The notes under the pieces are model-generated. The model ran no database searches, was not told where the DNA came from, and worked only from the letters and a program-made list of their open reading frames with translations. A stretch of DNA of 19,741 nt from Richelia sp. UBA3308 (GTDB taxonomy: Bacteria > Cyanobacteriota > Cyanobacteriia > Cyanobacteriales > Nostocaceae), in the NCBI GenBank assembly GCA_002361335.1, contig DESS01000200.1, forward strand, positions 14,655 to 34,395, read 5' to 3'. Positions 13,355 to 19,741 of this stretch are shown piece by piece (the first letter of the stretch is position 1; the number at the start of each line of letters is the position of its first letter). Made by a program: the position numbers and the translations under genes.

Positions 13355-13486
13355 GAATGAAAAGGATGAATTTAGAAAAAAGTATTTAATAATAGGTAAT
13401 TGGGAATGATTTAGGAGCAATGATTTTTATGTGTAGACTGTGGCTGTATAAACCCTGCGACATATTTCATCCTTCATACTTCATTC
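13355..13486 (+). other. Long-range inverted repeat between hgdB and hgdC
   Basis: GAATGAAAAGGATGAA (13355-13370) pairs with TTCATCCTT (13466-13474) and TTCATTC (13480-13486): 16 bp in all, with a 5-nt bulge (CATAC) and a 95-nt loop. It begins 4 bp after the hgdB stop and ends 37 bp before the hgdC start. It could be an intercistronic RNA structure that sets the hgdB:hgdC ratio, or a small dispersed repeat. Nothing like a terminator U-tract follows. Confidence 0.5.
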
Positions 13487-13523
13487 TTGATGGTTCATTT
13501 GTCATTGTTAATAGTTCATAATC

Positions 13524-14702
13524 ATGGCTTCAAAAATCCCTTTAGCATGGTTACAGCTAATCCGAAACAAGCTTCGTTCTTTAGTAGCTGTGGCTGGTAT
13601 TGCTTTTATTGTGATACTGATGTTTATGCAACTTGGATTTCAAGATGCTCTTTACAGCAGTGCAACTCAAGTACATCGAAGTCTCGAAGGAGACTTGTTT
13701 TTAGTTAGTTCTCAATATAAAGCATTGACTGCTACCCAAAGCTTTTCGAGGACTCGTTTATATCAAGCATTGGGATTTGATGGTGTAGAATCAGTGACTC
13801 CAATTTATTTAGGATTTGCTAAATTTAAAAATCCCGACACGGGTGAAAAATATTCGATATACGTAATGGGATTTGAACCGGGGAAGCCGGTTATAAATTT
13901 ACCAGGAATCGAGAAAAATATAGATAAACTAAAATTAGCTGATGTCGTATTATTCGATGAAAATTCTCGACCAGAATTTGGGGATGTTGCTCAGAGATTT
14001 CAGCAAGGAGAAACCGAACCAACAATAGAAATATTTCCCTTCGATTCATTAACAGGATATAGAGTTAGAGTAGGAGGATTATTTAGTTTAGGTCCTTCTT
14101 TTGGGGTAGATGGTAATTTAATTGTTAGCGATACAACCTTTCTGAGGATATTTCCTAATAGTAGACCTCCAGACAAAATAGATATAGGAACTATTGCCCT
14201 TAGTCCGGGAGTAAATCCTGAACATATTTTACAAAAATTACGAGATAAATTACCTAATGATGTCCTAATATTTACTCACGAAAACTTTATTAATTTTGAA
14301 AAAGAATATTGGGCGAATAGAACGCCAATCGGATTTATTTTAAATTTGATGCTAACAATGGGTTCCGTTGTTGGTATAGTTATTGTTTATCAAATATTAT
14401 TTAGCAATATTGCCAGTCAATTAGTAGCATACGCAACTTTAAAAGCTATAGGTTATGCCAATAATTATTTATTAACAGTAGTTTTTAAACAAGCTTTCAT
14501 TTTAGCAGTGCTGGGTTATATTCCAGGATTGATTATTTCAAATTTTTTATATGACTTTGCTATGAAAGCGACAAAATTACCCATCGATATGAGCCTAAAT
14601 AATGCACTAATAGTTTTGGTAGCAACAGCTTTAATGTGTATGATTTCTGGAGCATTAACTATCAATCAACTTCGTTCCGCAGACCCTGCAGATATTTTTT
14701 AA
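13524..14702 (+). CDS. hgdC: HgdC, DevC-type ABC-transporter permease
   Basis: A 392-residue inner-membrane protein of the DevC (FtsX/MacB-like) permease family. It has four predicted membrane segments (~19-39, ~268-292, ~320-342, ~361-381), with a large periplasmic domain between the first and second, the usual MacB-type topology. The opening IPLAWLQLIRNKLRSLVAVAGIAF and the end LRSADPADIF are typical of DevC proteins. It should work with HgdB in exporting or depositing heterocyst glycolipid. No DevA-like ATPase gene lies next to it, so the energising subunit must be encoded elsewhere, shared or absent. The gap to hgdB is 173 bp and holds a long inverted repeat. A heptamer array begins 2 bp after the stop. 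Confidence 0.86.
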   Translation: MASKIPLAWLQLIRNKLRSLVAVAGIAFIVILMFMQLGFQDALYSSATQVHRSLEGDLFLVSSQYKALTATQSFSRTRLYQALGFDGVESVTPIYLGFAKFKNPDTGEKYSIYVMGFEPGKPVINLPGIEKNIDKLKLADVVLFDENSRPEFGDVAQRFQQGETEPTIEIFPFDSLTGYRVRVGGLFSLGPSFGVDGNLIVSDTTFLRIFPNSRPPDKIDIGTIALSPGVNPEHILQKLRDKLPNDVLIFTHENFINFEKEYWANRTPIGFILNLMLTMGSVVGIVIVYQILFSNIASQLVAYATLKAIGYANNYLLTVVFKQAFILAVLGYIPGLIISNFLYDFAMKATKLPIDMSLNNALIVLVATALMCMISGALTINQLRSADPADIF

Positions 14703-14703
14703 A

Positions 14704-14752
14704 GTTAGTTGTTAGTTGTTAGTTGTTAGTTGTTAGTTATTAGTTGTTAGCA
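14704..14752. repeat. STRR heptamer array (TTAGTTG) between hgdC and hgdA
   Basis: Tandem TTAGTTG copies start right after the hgdC stop codon, degrade into AGAGTTAGGAGTTA units to about 14780 and then into TTTGACTTTTAACC repeats to about 14825. The orientation is opposite to the array at 15982-16041, so hgdA is bracketed by complementary repeats. Confidence 0.88.
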
Positions 14753-14857
14753 GTTAAGAGTTAGGAGTTAAGAGTTAGGATTTTTTGACCTTTGACTTTT
14801 AACCTTTGACTTTTAACCTTTAATTATTAATCTTTTTTGAGTACAAAGCAAGCCTAT

Positions 14858-14863
14858 AGGTGA
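14858..14863 (+). promoter_or_regulatory. Ribosome binding site of hgdA
   Basis: AGGTGA, 6 nt before the hgdA ATG, is the clearest Shine-Dalgarno among the right-arm genes and fixes the start at 14870. Confidence 0.6.
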
Positions 14864-14869
14864 ACAAAT

Positions 14870-15856
14870 ATGAACCTCACAGATAAAACTTTACTTATCA
14901 CTGGAATTGGTGGATTTATTGGTTTACGAACAACCGAAATCGCGATAGCCAAAGGTTTAAAAGTTCGTGGATTGGAAAAAGATACTGACTTAGCTAAAAA
15001 AGCTGGAAAATTGGGTGCTGAAGTTATTATCGGTAGTGTAACTGATTCATCTATTGCTCAAAAAGCTTGTCAGGAAGTAGATATAGTTTTACATACTGAA
15101 GAAGTTGCAAAAGAAGGAGGTTCAAATAAGGAATTTCGTCAGGTAAATGTTGATGGAACTATTAATATAGCTAAAGCTGCTCGTAATGCTGGTGTCAAAA
15201 CTTTTGTTCATCTTTCTAATGCTTTAGTTTATGGTTTTAATTACAAAAATGGCGTTACTGAAGAGGAAGAACTTAAACAAGAAAAAAATCCTTATTGTCA
15301 AACAAAAATAGAAGCAGAAAAAGCTCTTTCACAACTAAATAATCTACCGGATTTTGGTATTATTATAATTCGTGCTGGAGATGTTTACGGACCTGGTTCA
15401 ATTCCTTGGATAGTGCGACCTATTTCACTGATGCAGCAAAAATTGTTTGCGTATACAAATGAAGGAAAGGTTGTTAATCATTTATATGTAGATAATTTAA
15501 TTGATGCGATTTTTCTCGCTATAGAAAAAGAGCAGCATGGTGAAATATTTAATATCACTGACGGTAAGGAAACTTCTCCCCAAGAATATTTTACTCGTGT
15601 GGCAGAAATCGCAGGTCATCCCGCTCCTTCATCTTTACCAAAAGACGAAATAAAACTTTTCTTGAAATTACGCTGTCAAGGACAAAAACTGTTTCGTAAA
15701 CAACCAGATATTCTTCCAGAAGCTGCTGATTTCATGAGTCGTCCTTACCCTTTTTCTATTGATAAAGCACGTAAATTATTAAATTATCAACCAGCTATTT
15801 CTTTAGATGAAGGAATGAGTCGTATTCAAGAATGGCTAAAAAATCAAAATGAATAA
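14870..15856 (+). CDS. hgdA: HgdA, NAD-dependent epimerase/dehydratase-like SDR
   Basis: A 328-residue extended short-chain dehydrogenase. The Rossmann dinucleotide motif TGIGGFIG has G12, G15 and G18, and the active-site pair is Tyr142-x3-Lys146 (YCQTK). Family members act on nucleotide sugars or 3-beta-hydroxysteroid-like substrates. The position normally holding the catalytic Ser/Thr just before A-x-VYG is Asn117 (HLSNALVYG), so the classic epimerase triad is incomplete; Ser116 next to it may or may not stand in. The gene follows hgdB-hgdC as in Anabaena, where HgdA is needed for glycolipid deposition, so a role in modifying the lipid or its sugar is likely, but the substrate is unknown. 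A good Shine-Dalgarno supports the start, and a hairpin lies 13 bp after the stop. Confidence 0.85.
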   Translation: MNLTDKTLLITGIGGFIGLRTTEIAIAKGLKVRGLEKDTDLAKKAGKLGAEVIIGSVTDSSIAQKACQEVDIVLHTEEVAKEGGSNKEFRQVNVDGTINIAKAARNAGVKTFVHLSNALVYGFNYKNGVTEEEELKQEKNPYCQTKIEAEKALSQLNNLPDFGIIIIRAGDVYGPGSIPWIVRPISLMQQKLFAYTNEGKVVNHLYVDNLIDAIFLAIEKEQHGEIFNITDGKETSPQEYFTRVAEIAGHPAPSSLPKDEIKLFLKLRCQGQKLFRKQPDILPEAADFMSRPYPFSIDKARKLLNYQPAISLDEGMSRIQEWLKNQNE

Positions 15857-15868
15857 TTAATAATAATC

Positions 15869-15890
15869 TAAGCTGTAGTTATACAGCTTA
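15869..15890 (+). terminator. Hairpin after hgdA, possible terminator
   Basis: TAAGCTGTA and TACAGCTTA form a perfect 9-bp stem around a GTTA loop, 13 bp after the hgdA stop, followed by a T-rich but interrupted run (TTTATTCTTT). The low GC content makes it a weak or leaky terminator at best. Confidence 0.5.
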
Positions 15891-15916
15891 TTTATTCTTT
15901 AAATCAACAATGTCAT

Positions 15917-15975
15917 AGGAAGGGGACAAGGGGACAAGGAGACAAGGGGATAAGGAGACAAGGAAGGGGACAGAA
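15917..15975. repeat. STRR octamer array (GGGGACAA / GGAGACAA)
   Basis: Same octamer family and orientation as 2802-2864: alternating GGGGACAA and GGAGACAA units in the gap after hgdA. Confidence 0.85.
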
Positions 15976-15981
15976 GGTACT

Positions 15982-16041
15982 TATTAACTAACAACTAACA
16001 AATAACAACTAACAACTAACAACTAACAACTAACAACTAAT
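15982..16041. repeat. STRR heptamer array (CTAACAA) abutting the DUF2141 gene
   Basis: About eight tandem CTAACAA units end 6 bp before the DUF2141 start codon. The whole translation-initiation region is therefore repeat-derived and has no Shine-Dalgarno. It is complementary to the array at 14704-14752. Confidence 0.88.
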
Positions 16042-16047
16042 TAAAAA

Positions 16048-16515
16048 ATGAAAAAATCTCAATTTTGTTGCTTGCTATTTTCTGCTTTAGCTAGTATTGG
16101 ATTAGTGATTAAGGCAAATGCTGTAGAAGATTCAGCAAAACTGACTGTTGAAATCAAAGGAATTAAAAATCAAACAGGTCAAATTTGTCTTGGAATCTAT
16201 GACAACGATCGCGGATTTCCTTTGGGTAATAGCAGTGAAGTTAAAAGTAAATGTACACAAAAAATTGGTAATTCACTCAAACTGCAATTTACAGGTTTAA
16301 AAAAAGGAACTTATGCTGTTGCGGTAGTTGATGACCAAAATCTTAATACTAAACTTGATAGAGATTTTCTTGGTATCCCTGAAGAAGGATTTGGTATTTC
16401 AAATAATCCTACCGTGTCAGTAATTACTGGAGCTCCCAAATTTGAAGATGCAAGTTTTTCATTAACAAAAAATCAAACTATTGAGATTGAAATGAAATAT
16501 TCTCTAGACTCCTAA
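16048..16515 (+). CDS. Secreted DUF2141-family protein
   Basis: A 155-residue exported protein with an N-terminal signal peptide (MKKSQFCCLLFSALASIGLV, cleavage probably after ANA near residue 25), then a single beta-rich DUF2141 domain: LTVEIKGIKNQTGQICLGIYD, two conserved-looking cysteines in the mature part, GTYAVAVVDDQNLN and the family hallmark GIPEEGFGISN. The biochemical function of DUF2141 is unknown. Because it sits within the hgd/glycosyltransferase cluster and is exported, it may act in the heterocyst envelope (inference). The start has no Shine-Dalgarno because a heptamer array runs up to it. The next reading frame begins 10 bp after its stop. Confidence 0.8.
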   Translation: MKKSQFCCLLFSALASIGLVIKANAVEDSAKLTVEIKGIKNQTGQICLGIYDNDRGFPLGNSSEVKSKCTQKIGNSLKLQFTGLKKGTYAVAVVDDQNLNTKLDRDFLGIPEEGFGISNNPTVSVITGAPKFEDASFSLTKNQTIEIEMKYSLDS

Positions 16516-16525
16516 ACCGCTGATT

Positions 16526-16945
16526 ATGGATAAACAAGCCTTAGGTATGGCAATTTTTATGGGACTATATGTTCCATTATTTACGGGGATTTCTGTAACA
16601 ATACATCGTTGGATAGGACTAACACCACAACAAACTAACAAAATAATTATTGTCTATCGTCAATTTGAACATCAGTCTTTTGACGACGGGAACAAAAATT
16701 CAATTTTTAAGCTGGAAAAATCCCCTAATTTTACTTTTTCAAAAGATGTTTTGCAGCTTAAATCATTCTTTTTTTATAAGTTTTTACCTATAGCTTATAC
16801 GAGAGATAAGAACTTATTGCAAAATTTGGATTTAAATAAAATTGCCATCAATGAATCAAAAGTAAATCTGGATAATAAAATGCAAAATAATCATAACAAT
16901 TCCACCACTAATTTTTGGATTTTATATTTTAACAACCGATTTTGA
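16526..16945 (+). pseudogene. Truncated GT4 glycosyltransferase, decayed duplicate of the hglT-like gene
   Basis: 139 codons. The first ~110 residues align clearly with the N-terminus of the GT4 protein at 18413: MDKQ/MSKQ, GLYVPLFTGISVTIH against GLYAPFLTGVSVAVH, PNFT, FFFYKFLP against LIFYKSLP, and NKIAINES against PDVVLVEE. It then runs into a Lys/Asn-rich, low-complexity tail and stops. The whole C-terminal nucleotide-sugar-binding Rossmann fold, including the E-x7-E motif, is missing, and the conserved nucleotides are eroded by A/T-rich changes. A catalytic role is therefore implausible. The start is 10 bp after the DUF2141 gene, suggesting former co-transcription. It may be a remnant of a duplicated hglT or of another glycosyltransferase of the cluster. 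A short retained non-catalytic protein is possible but less likely. Confidence 0.7.
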
Positions 16946-16969
16946 ATATATAATTTTTTTTACGGTTGT
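16932..16969 (+). other. ACAACCG/CGGTTGT hairpin at the end of the truncated GT4
   Basis: A 7-bp stem (16932-16938 with 16963-16969) around a 24-nt AT-rich loop that contains the stop codon of the truncated glycosyltransferase. It may slow or protect the transcript end. No U-run follows the stem. Confidence 0.3.
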
Positions 16970-17145
16970 ATAAAGGGAATTATGGATTATAGTTTTATTT
17001 CCTACATTATATAGGGATAATCTAAAATTTATATCCTCTTAAAACTCAATAAAAAGAATTATTTAAATCTAACATCTTCAAGGTTAAATCTAGATATAAA
17101 ATCCTGTTCAATTTGCTTTTTTCAATTGTCTTAAGGTCTGTAAAA

Positions 17146-18396
17146 ATGAAGTTTTGGGCGATACTGTTACTACAAATTTTATTAACTTGGCTAGTTATTC
17201 AGATAGTTTTAATGCTTATTTTTGTGTTTACCCTGCGTTTAAATAAGGGTAACTCACGTGTTTTAAATCAACTACCCAAGACGGCAGTAATTCTATGCTT
17301 GCGAGGAGCCGATCCTTTCCTGCCAAACTGTTTGAATGCCCTATTGCAACAAGACTATCCTGAATACGATTTAAAAATTGTAGTCGATAGTCTGGAAGAT
17401 CCAGCATGGCGAGTCGCTCACGATACCGTTGCTGGTGCTACAAATGTTCAAATCAGCCCTTTAAAGATAGCTAGCACTGCCTGTAGTTTGAAATGCAGTT
17501 CTTTGGTGCAAGCTGTCTCTGAGCTTGATAGTTCCTATAAGGTAGTCGCTTTGGTGGATGCAGATACAGTTGTTCATCCTACTTGGTTGCGCGAGTTGGT
17601 TACACCTCTAATGCACCCAAAAGTTGGAGCAACAACAGGAAACCGTTGGTATCTATCTAAAGGCAGATATTGGGGAACCTTGGTAAGATACCTCTGGAAT
17701 GTCTCCGCAGTCATACAAATGTATTTCTACGGTATTTGTTGGGGAGGTACTTTAGCAATTAAAACCCAAGTGATTCACGATACCGGAATGCTTGATAAAT
17801 GGGCAAGAGCTTTGAGCGAAGATACCATGGTTCAAAGTATCTTAGGGAAGCATGGTTTAAAAGTAAAATTTGTGCCTTCTTTGTTAATGCTGAATCGGGA
17901 AGAATGCACTTTACCAGGATTAATGAATTGGATGAAACGCCAACTATTGGTTTCTAGGCTATATCATTCCAAATGGTGGTTAGTAGTTATGGAAGCGGTG
18001 TTTTCCATATTGTTACCAAATTTGATATTAGGGTTAATTGTGCTGAATTTGTTCTTAGCTTCTTGGGAAGTTTCCGGAATTTTATTTATTTGCTATGGCA
18101 CTTACATATTCGGATTACTTTTAATGACAAGTGTTTTGGAAAGAGCAGTTAAAAAAGTAATTAGCTCTCGGTGGTTAATGCCAAACATATCATTTGCAAC
18201 ATTAATGAAAATCCTAATAGCAATTCCTTTGACTCATTGGTTTTATGGATTTGCTTTATTATCATCAATGTGCGTTTCAAAAATATCTTGGCGTAATATA
18301 GTCTACCGTATCAAAAGTCCGTTTAATATTCAGCTAGTCAAATATTATCCCTATCAATCAAACAACCAACCAATTGATAAGCAAATTTCTCTTTAG
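17146..18396 (+). CDS. GT2-family membrane glycosyltransferase
   Basis: 416 residues from the ATG at 17146. A TTG start 33 bp upstream is possible, but the ATG has an AAGG 9 nt before it and puts the hydrophobic anchor (MKFWAILLLQILL) at the N-terminus. After this anchor (~5-30) comes a GT-A domain: TAVILCLRG (~46-54), QQDYPEYDLKIVVDS, the metal-binding D138-x-D140 (VDADTVV), the catalytic-base region E225-D226 (SEDTMVQ) and a KRQLLVSRLY segment resembling the QxxRW-like site of processive/ceramide-type enzymes. Two or three C-terminal membrane segments follow. The architecture resembles ceramide-glucosyltransferase-like or hopanoid-type GT2 enzymes, suggesting a lipid acceptor on the cytoplasmic membrane face. 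Lying 16 bp before the GT4 gene, it is probably co-transcribed. It may contribute to a minor glycolipid or to envelope sugar; the exact substrate is unknown. Confidence 0.82.
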   Translation: MKFWAILLLQILLTWLVIQIVLMLIFVFTLRLNKGNSRVLNQLPKTAVILCLRGADPFLPNCLNALLQQDYPEYDLKIVVDSLEDPAWRVAHDTVAGATNVQISPLKIASTACSLKCSSLVQAVSELDSSYKVVALVDADTVVHPTWLRELVTPLMHPKVGATTGNRWYLSKGRYWGTLVRYLWNVSAVIQMYFYGICWGGTLAIKTQVIHDTGMLDKWARALSEDTMVQSILGKHGLKVKFVPSLLMLNREECTLPGLMNWMKRQLLVSRLYHSKWWLVVMEAVFSILLPNLILGLIVLNLFLASWEVSGILFICYGTYIFGLLLMTSVLERAVKKVISSRWLMPNISFATLMKILIAIPLTHWFYGFALLSSMCVSKISWRNIVYRIKSPFNIQLVKYYPYQSNNQPIDKQISL

Positions 18397-18412
18397 AAAC
18401 TTTTATTTAATC

Positions 18413-19663
18413 ATGTCAAAACAACCTCTTCGCCTTGCAATTGCTACAGGATTATATGCTCCATTTTTAACGGGAGTTTCTGTAGCTGTACATCAACGAG
18501 CACGCTGGTTTTTACAGCAAGGACATCAAGTATTTTTAATTCATCCCCAAATCAACGATCGCTATCCTCCAAATGTGGGAAAACGTCCCATGCCGGGATT
18601 AGATGAATTACAGCAATACCCCAATTTTACCTCCTATGCATTTCCTACAAAACCGTTAATATTTTATAAGTCTCTTCCTCAGCCTTTAAACCATCGTCAC
18701 TGGAGCGATACTAAATTATTAGAAGCTTTTAAACCCGATGTTGTATTAGTAGAAGAAGCAGCGCAAATGAGGGGACTATATTCACTTTTTTTACAAGGTT
18801 ATGGTCGTCCTATTGCAGTTGAATATGGGAAAAAAACTGGTACTCCCACAATATCTTTATTTCATACTGATATAGTCGCCTATATTCAATATTATTTGGG
18901 TAATCAATTATTTAGTCTAATTCGTCCCTTTATTCCTACCTTAGTTAAGCAATTTAGTAATTCCTACTCCCTTAGTTTATTTTCCTCAAAAGAACAACTG
19001 GCTAAATATGAAAAAATTAAATGTCAGCGCAGCGAATATTTTCCTTATCAAGGCGTTGATTGTGAAAAATTTAAGCCAGAAAACATTATTTACAATCCTA
19101 TTCCTAACGATAATAGACCAACTTTATTATTCGTAGGACGTATCACAGCGGAAAAAAATGTACCTCAATTACTAGACATATATCCTTTAGTTGCCGATAA
19201 AATCAAAGACGTTCATTTAATAATTGTTGGTAGCGGTCCCATAGAAGAAGAAATTAAGCGACGTGCCCAAGAATTTCCATCTGGTGTAACAGTTTGGGGT
19301 GAATCTCATGGAAAAGAATTGTTAGGGTTGTATGCTCGTGCTGATTTATTTGTCAATGCTTCTATCACCGAAAATTTCTGTACTTCAAACAACGAAGCTT
19401 TGGCTTCTGGTACTCCCGTTGTTGCTGCGGTTGCACCCTCCACAGCAGAGCAAGTTACACCAGGTCATAACGGCTTTTTAGCTGAACCTAATAACCCAGA
19501 AGATTTTGCCAAAAAAATCATTCAAATTCTGGAAAATCCTCAATTAAAAGAACAAATGTCTAAAAATGCTCGTCCTTCCATTATTGAATTTGATTGGGCA
19601 GCTTGTATGGAAAAATTGGAATTAAAACTCTATCAAATTGTTGCTGAATCTCAGAAGAAATAG
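18413..19663 (+). CDS. hglT: GT4 glycosyltransferase, probable heterocyst glycolipid glycosyltransferase HglT
   Basis: 416 residues from ATG 18413. An upstream in-frame ATG at 18374 would overlap the previous gene and add a poor MISKFLFRN leader, whereas the truncated paralogue at 16526 aligns from MSKQ, so 18413 is preferred. Two Rossmann folds of the GT-B type: the N-terminal acceptor domain with GLYAPFLTGVSVAVHQRA (~13-30), then the nucleotide-sugar domain with LLFVGRITAEKNVPQLL (~238-254), IIVGSGP (~270-276), and E320-x7-E328 in TENFCTSNNEALASGTPVV. No membrane segments, so it is a cytosolic or membrane-associated enzyme. It resembles the SQD2-like group of lipid sugar transferases. As I recall, the gene at the far end of the Anabaena hgd cluster is hglT, which glucosylates the HGL alcohol; position and family agree here. 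The other glycosyltransferase (17146) is the alternative candidate. Confidence 0.78.
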   Translation: MSKQPLRLAIATGLYAPFLTGVSVAVHQRARWFLQQGHQVFLIHPQINDRYPPNVGKRPMPGLDELQQYPNFTSYAFPTKPLIFYKSLPQPLNHRHWSDTKLLEAFKPDVVLVEEAAQMRGLYSLFLQGYGRPIAVEYGKKTGTPTISLFHTDIVAYIQYYLGNQLFSLIRPFIPTLVKQFSNSYSLSLFSSKEQLAKYEKIKCQRSEYFPYQGVDCEKFKPENIIYNPIPNDNRPTLLFVGRITAEKNVPQLLDIYPLVADKIKDVHLIIVGSGPIEEEIKRRAQEFPSGVTVWGESHGKELLGLYARADLFVNASITENFCTSNNEALASGTPVVAAVAPSTAEQVTPGHNGFLAEPNNPEDFAKKIIQILENPQLKEQMSKNARPSIIEFDWAACMEKLELKLYQIVAESQKK

Positions 19664-19741
19664 GTAATAGGTAAAAGATTAATAAGTAATACCAATTCTG
19701 TATGAGGCTGCGCTTAATCGCCCTCCAAAAGGCTATGGTGG
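19664..19741. other. Short non-coding right edge
   Basis: 78 bp after the GT4 stop with no recognisable gene, terminator hairpin or repeat. Confidence 0.4.

Noticed and set aside
12154..14702. Calling the transporter genes devB-devC
   Set aside because: No devA follows; an SDR gene and the glycosyltransferases do, and hglE lies on the divergent side, matching hgdB-hgdC-hgdA.

Overview
The window looks like part of the heterocyst-glycolipid (HGL) gene region of a filamentous, heterocyst-forming cyanobacterium (Nostocales). Three things support this. The gene content and order match the hgd/hgl locus as I remember it from Anabaena/Nostoc. Six HIP1 octamers (GCGATCGC at 3387, 5586, 5821, 7561, 10176 and 12291) are present. 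There are also many short tandemly repeated (STRR-type) heptamers and octamers between genes. Gene symbols rest on recognised domains and remembered synteny, not on a database search.

Layout. Left arm, minus strand, read right to left: hglE (8354-2913), a PfaA-like synthase with KS-AT-helical repeat-ACP-ACP and the structural half of a ketoreductase; a small membrane protein with a carboxypeptidase-regulatory-like domain (2661-2038); and hglD (1836-82), with the catalytic half of the ketoreductase plus a PfaA-type dehydratase. hglC would be expected just beyond the left edge. Upstream of hglE is a 92-residue unknown protein (8937-8659). Centre: a ParB-like protein fused to a DNA-methyltransferase-like domain that has lost its catalytic motifs (11199-9811). 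It sits between two nearly 0.9-kb gene-free stretches rich in palindromes and TTGATAT repeats. Right arm, plus strand: hgdB (12154-13350, membrane fusion protein), hgdC (13524-14702, permease), hgdA (14870-15856, SDR/epimerase-like), a secreted DUF2141 protein (16048-16515), a truncated glycosyltransferase copy (16526-16945), a GT2 membrane glycosyltransferase (17146-18396) and a GT4 glycosyltransferase, probably hglT (18413-19663).

How the genes fit together (family knowledge plus inference). HglE and HglD, with HglC and others outside the window, build the long-chain polyhydroxy alcohol of HGL. The GT4 enzyme adds the sugar. HgdB and HgdC belong to the DevBC export family and help lay down the glycolipid layer around the heterocyst. 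HgdA is an SDR-like protein needed for that deposition.

Main points for a second look: the ketoreductase divided between two proteins exactly at the subdomain boundary, with a membrane-protein gene between the halves; the ParB/dead-methyltransferase gene between the two divergent arms, with clustered TTGATAT sites; repeat-derived linkers inside hglE; a decaying GT4 duplicate; an Asn in place of the catalytic Ser/Thr of HgdA; and several intercistronic inverted repeats.
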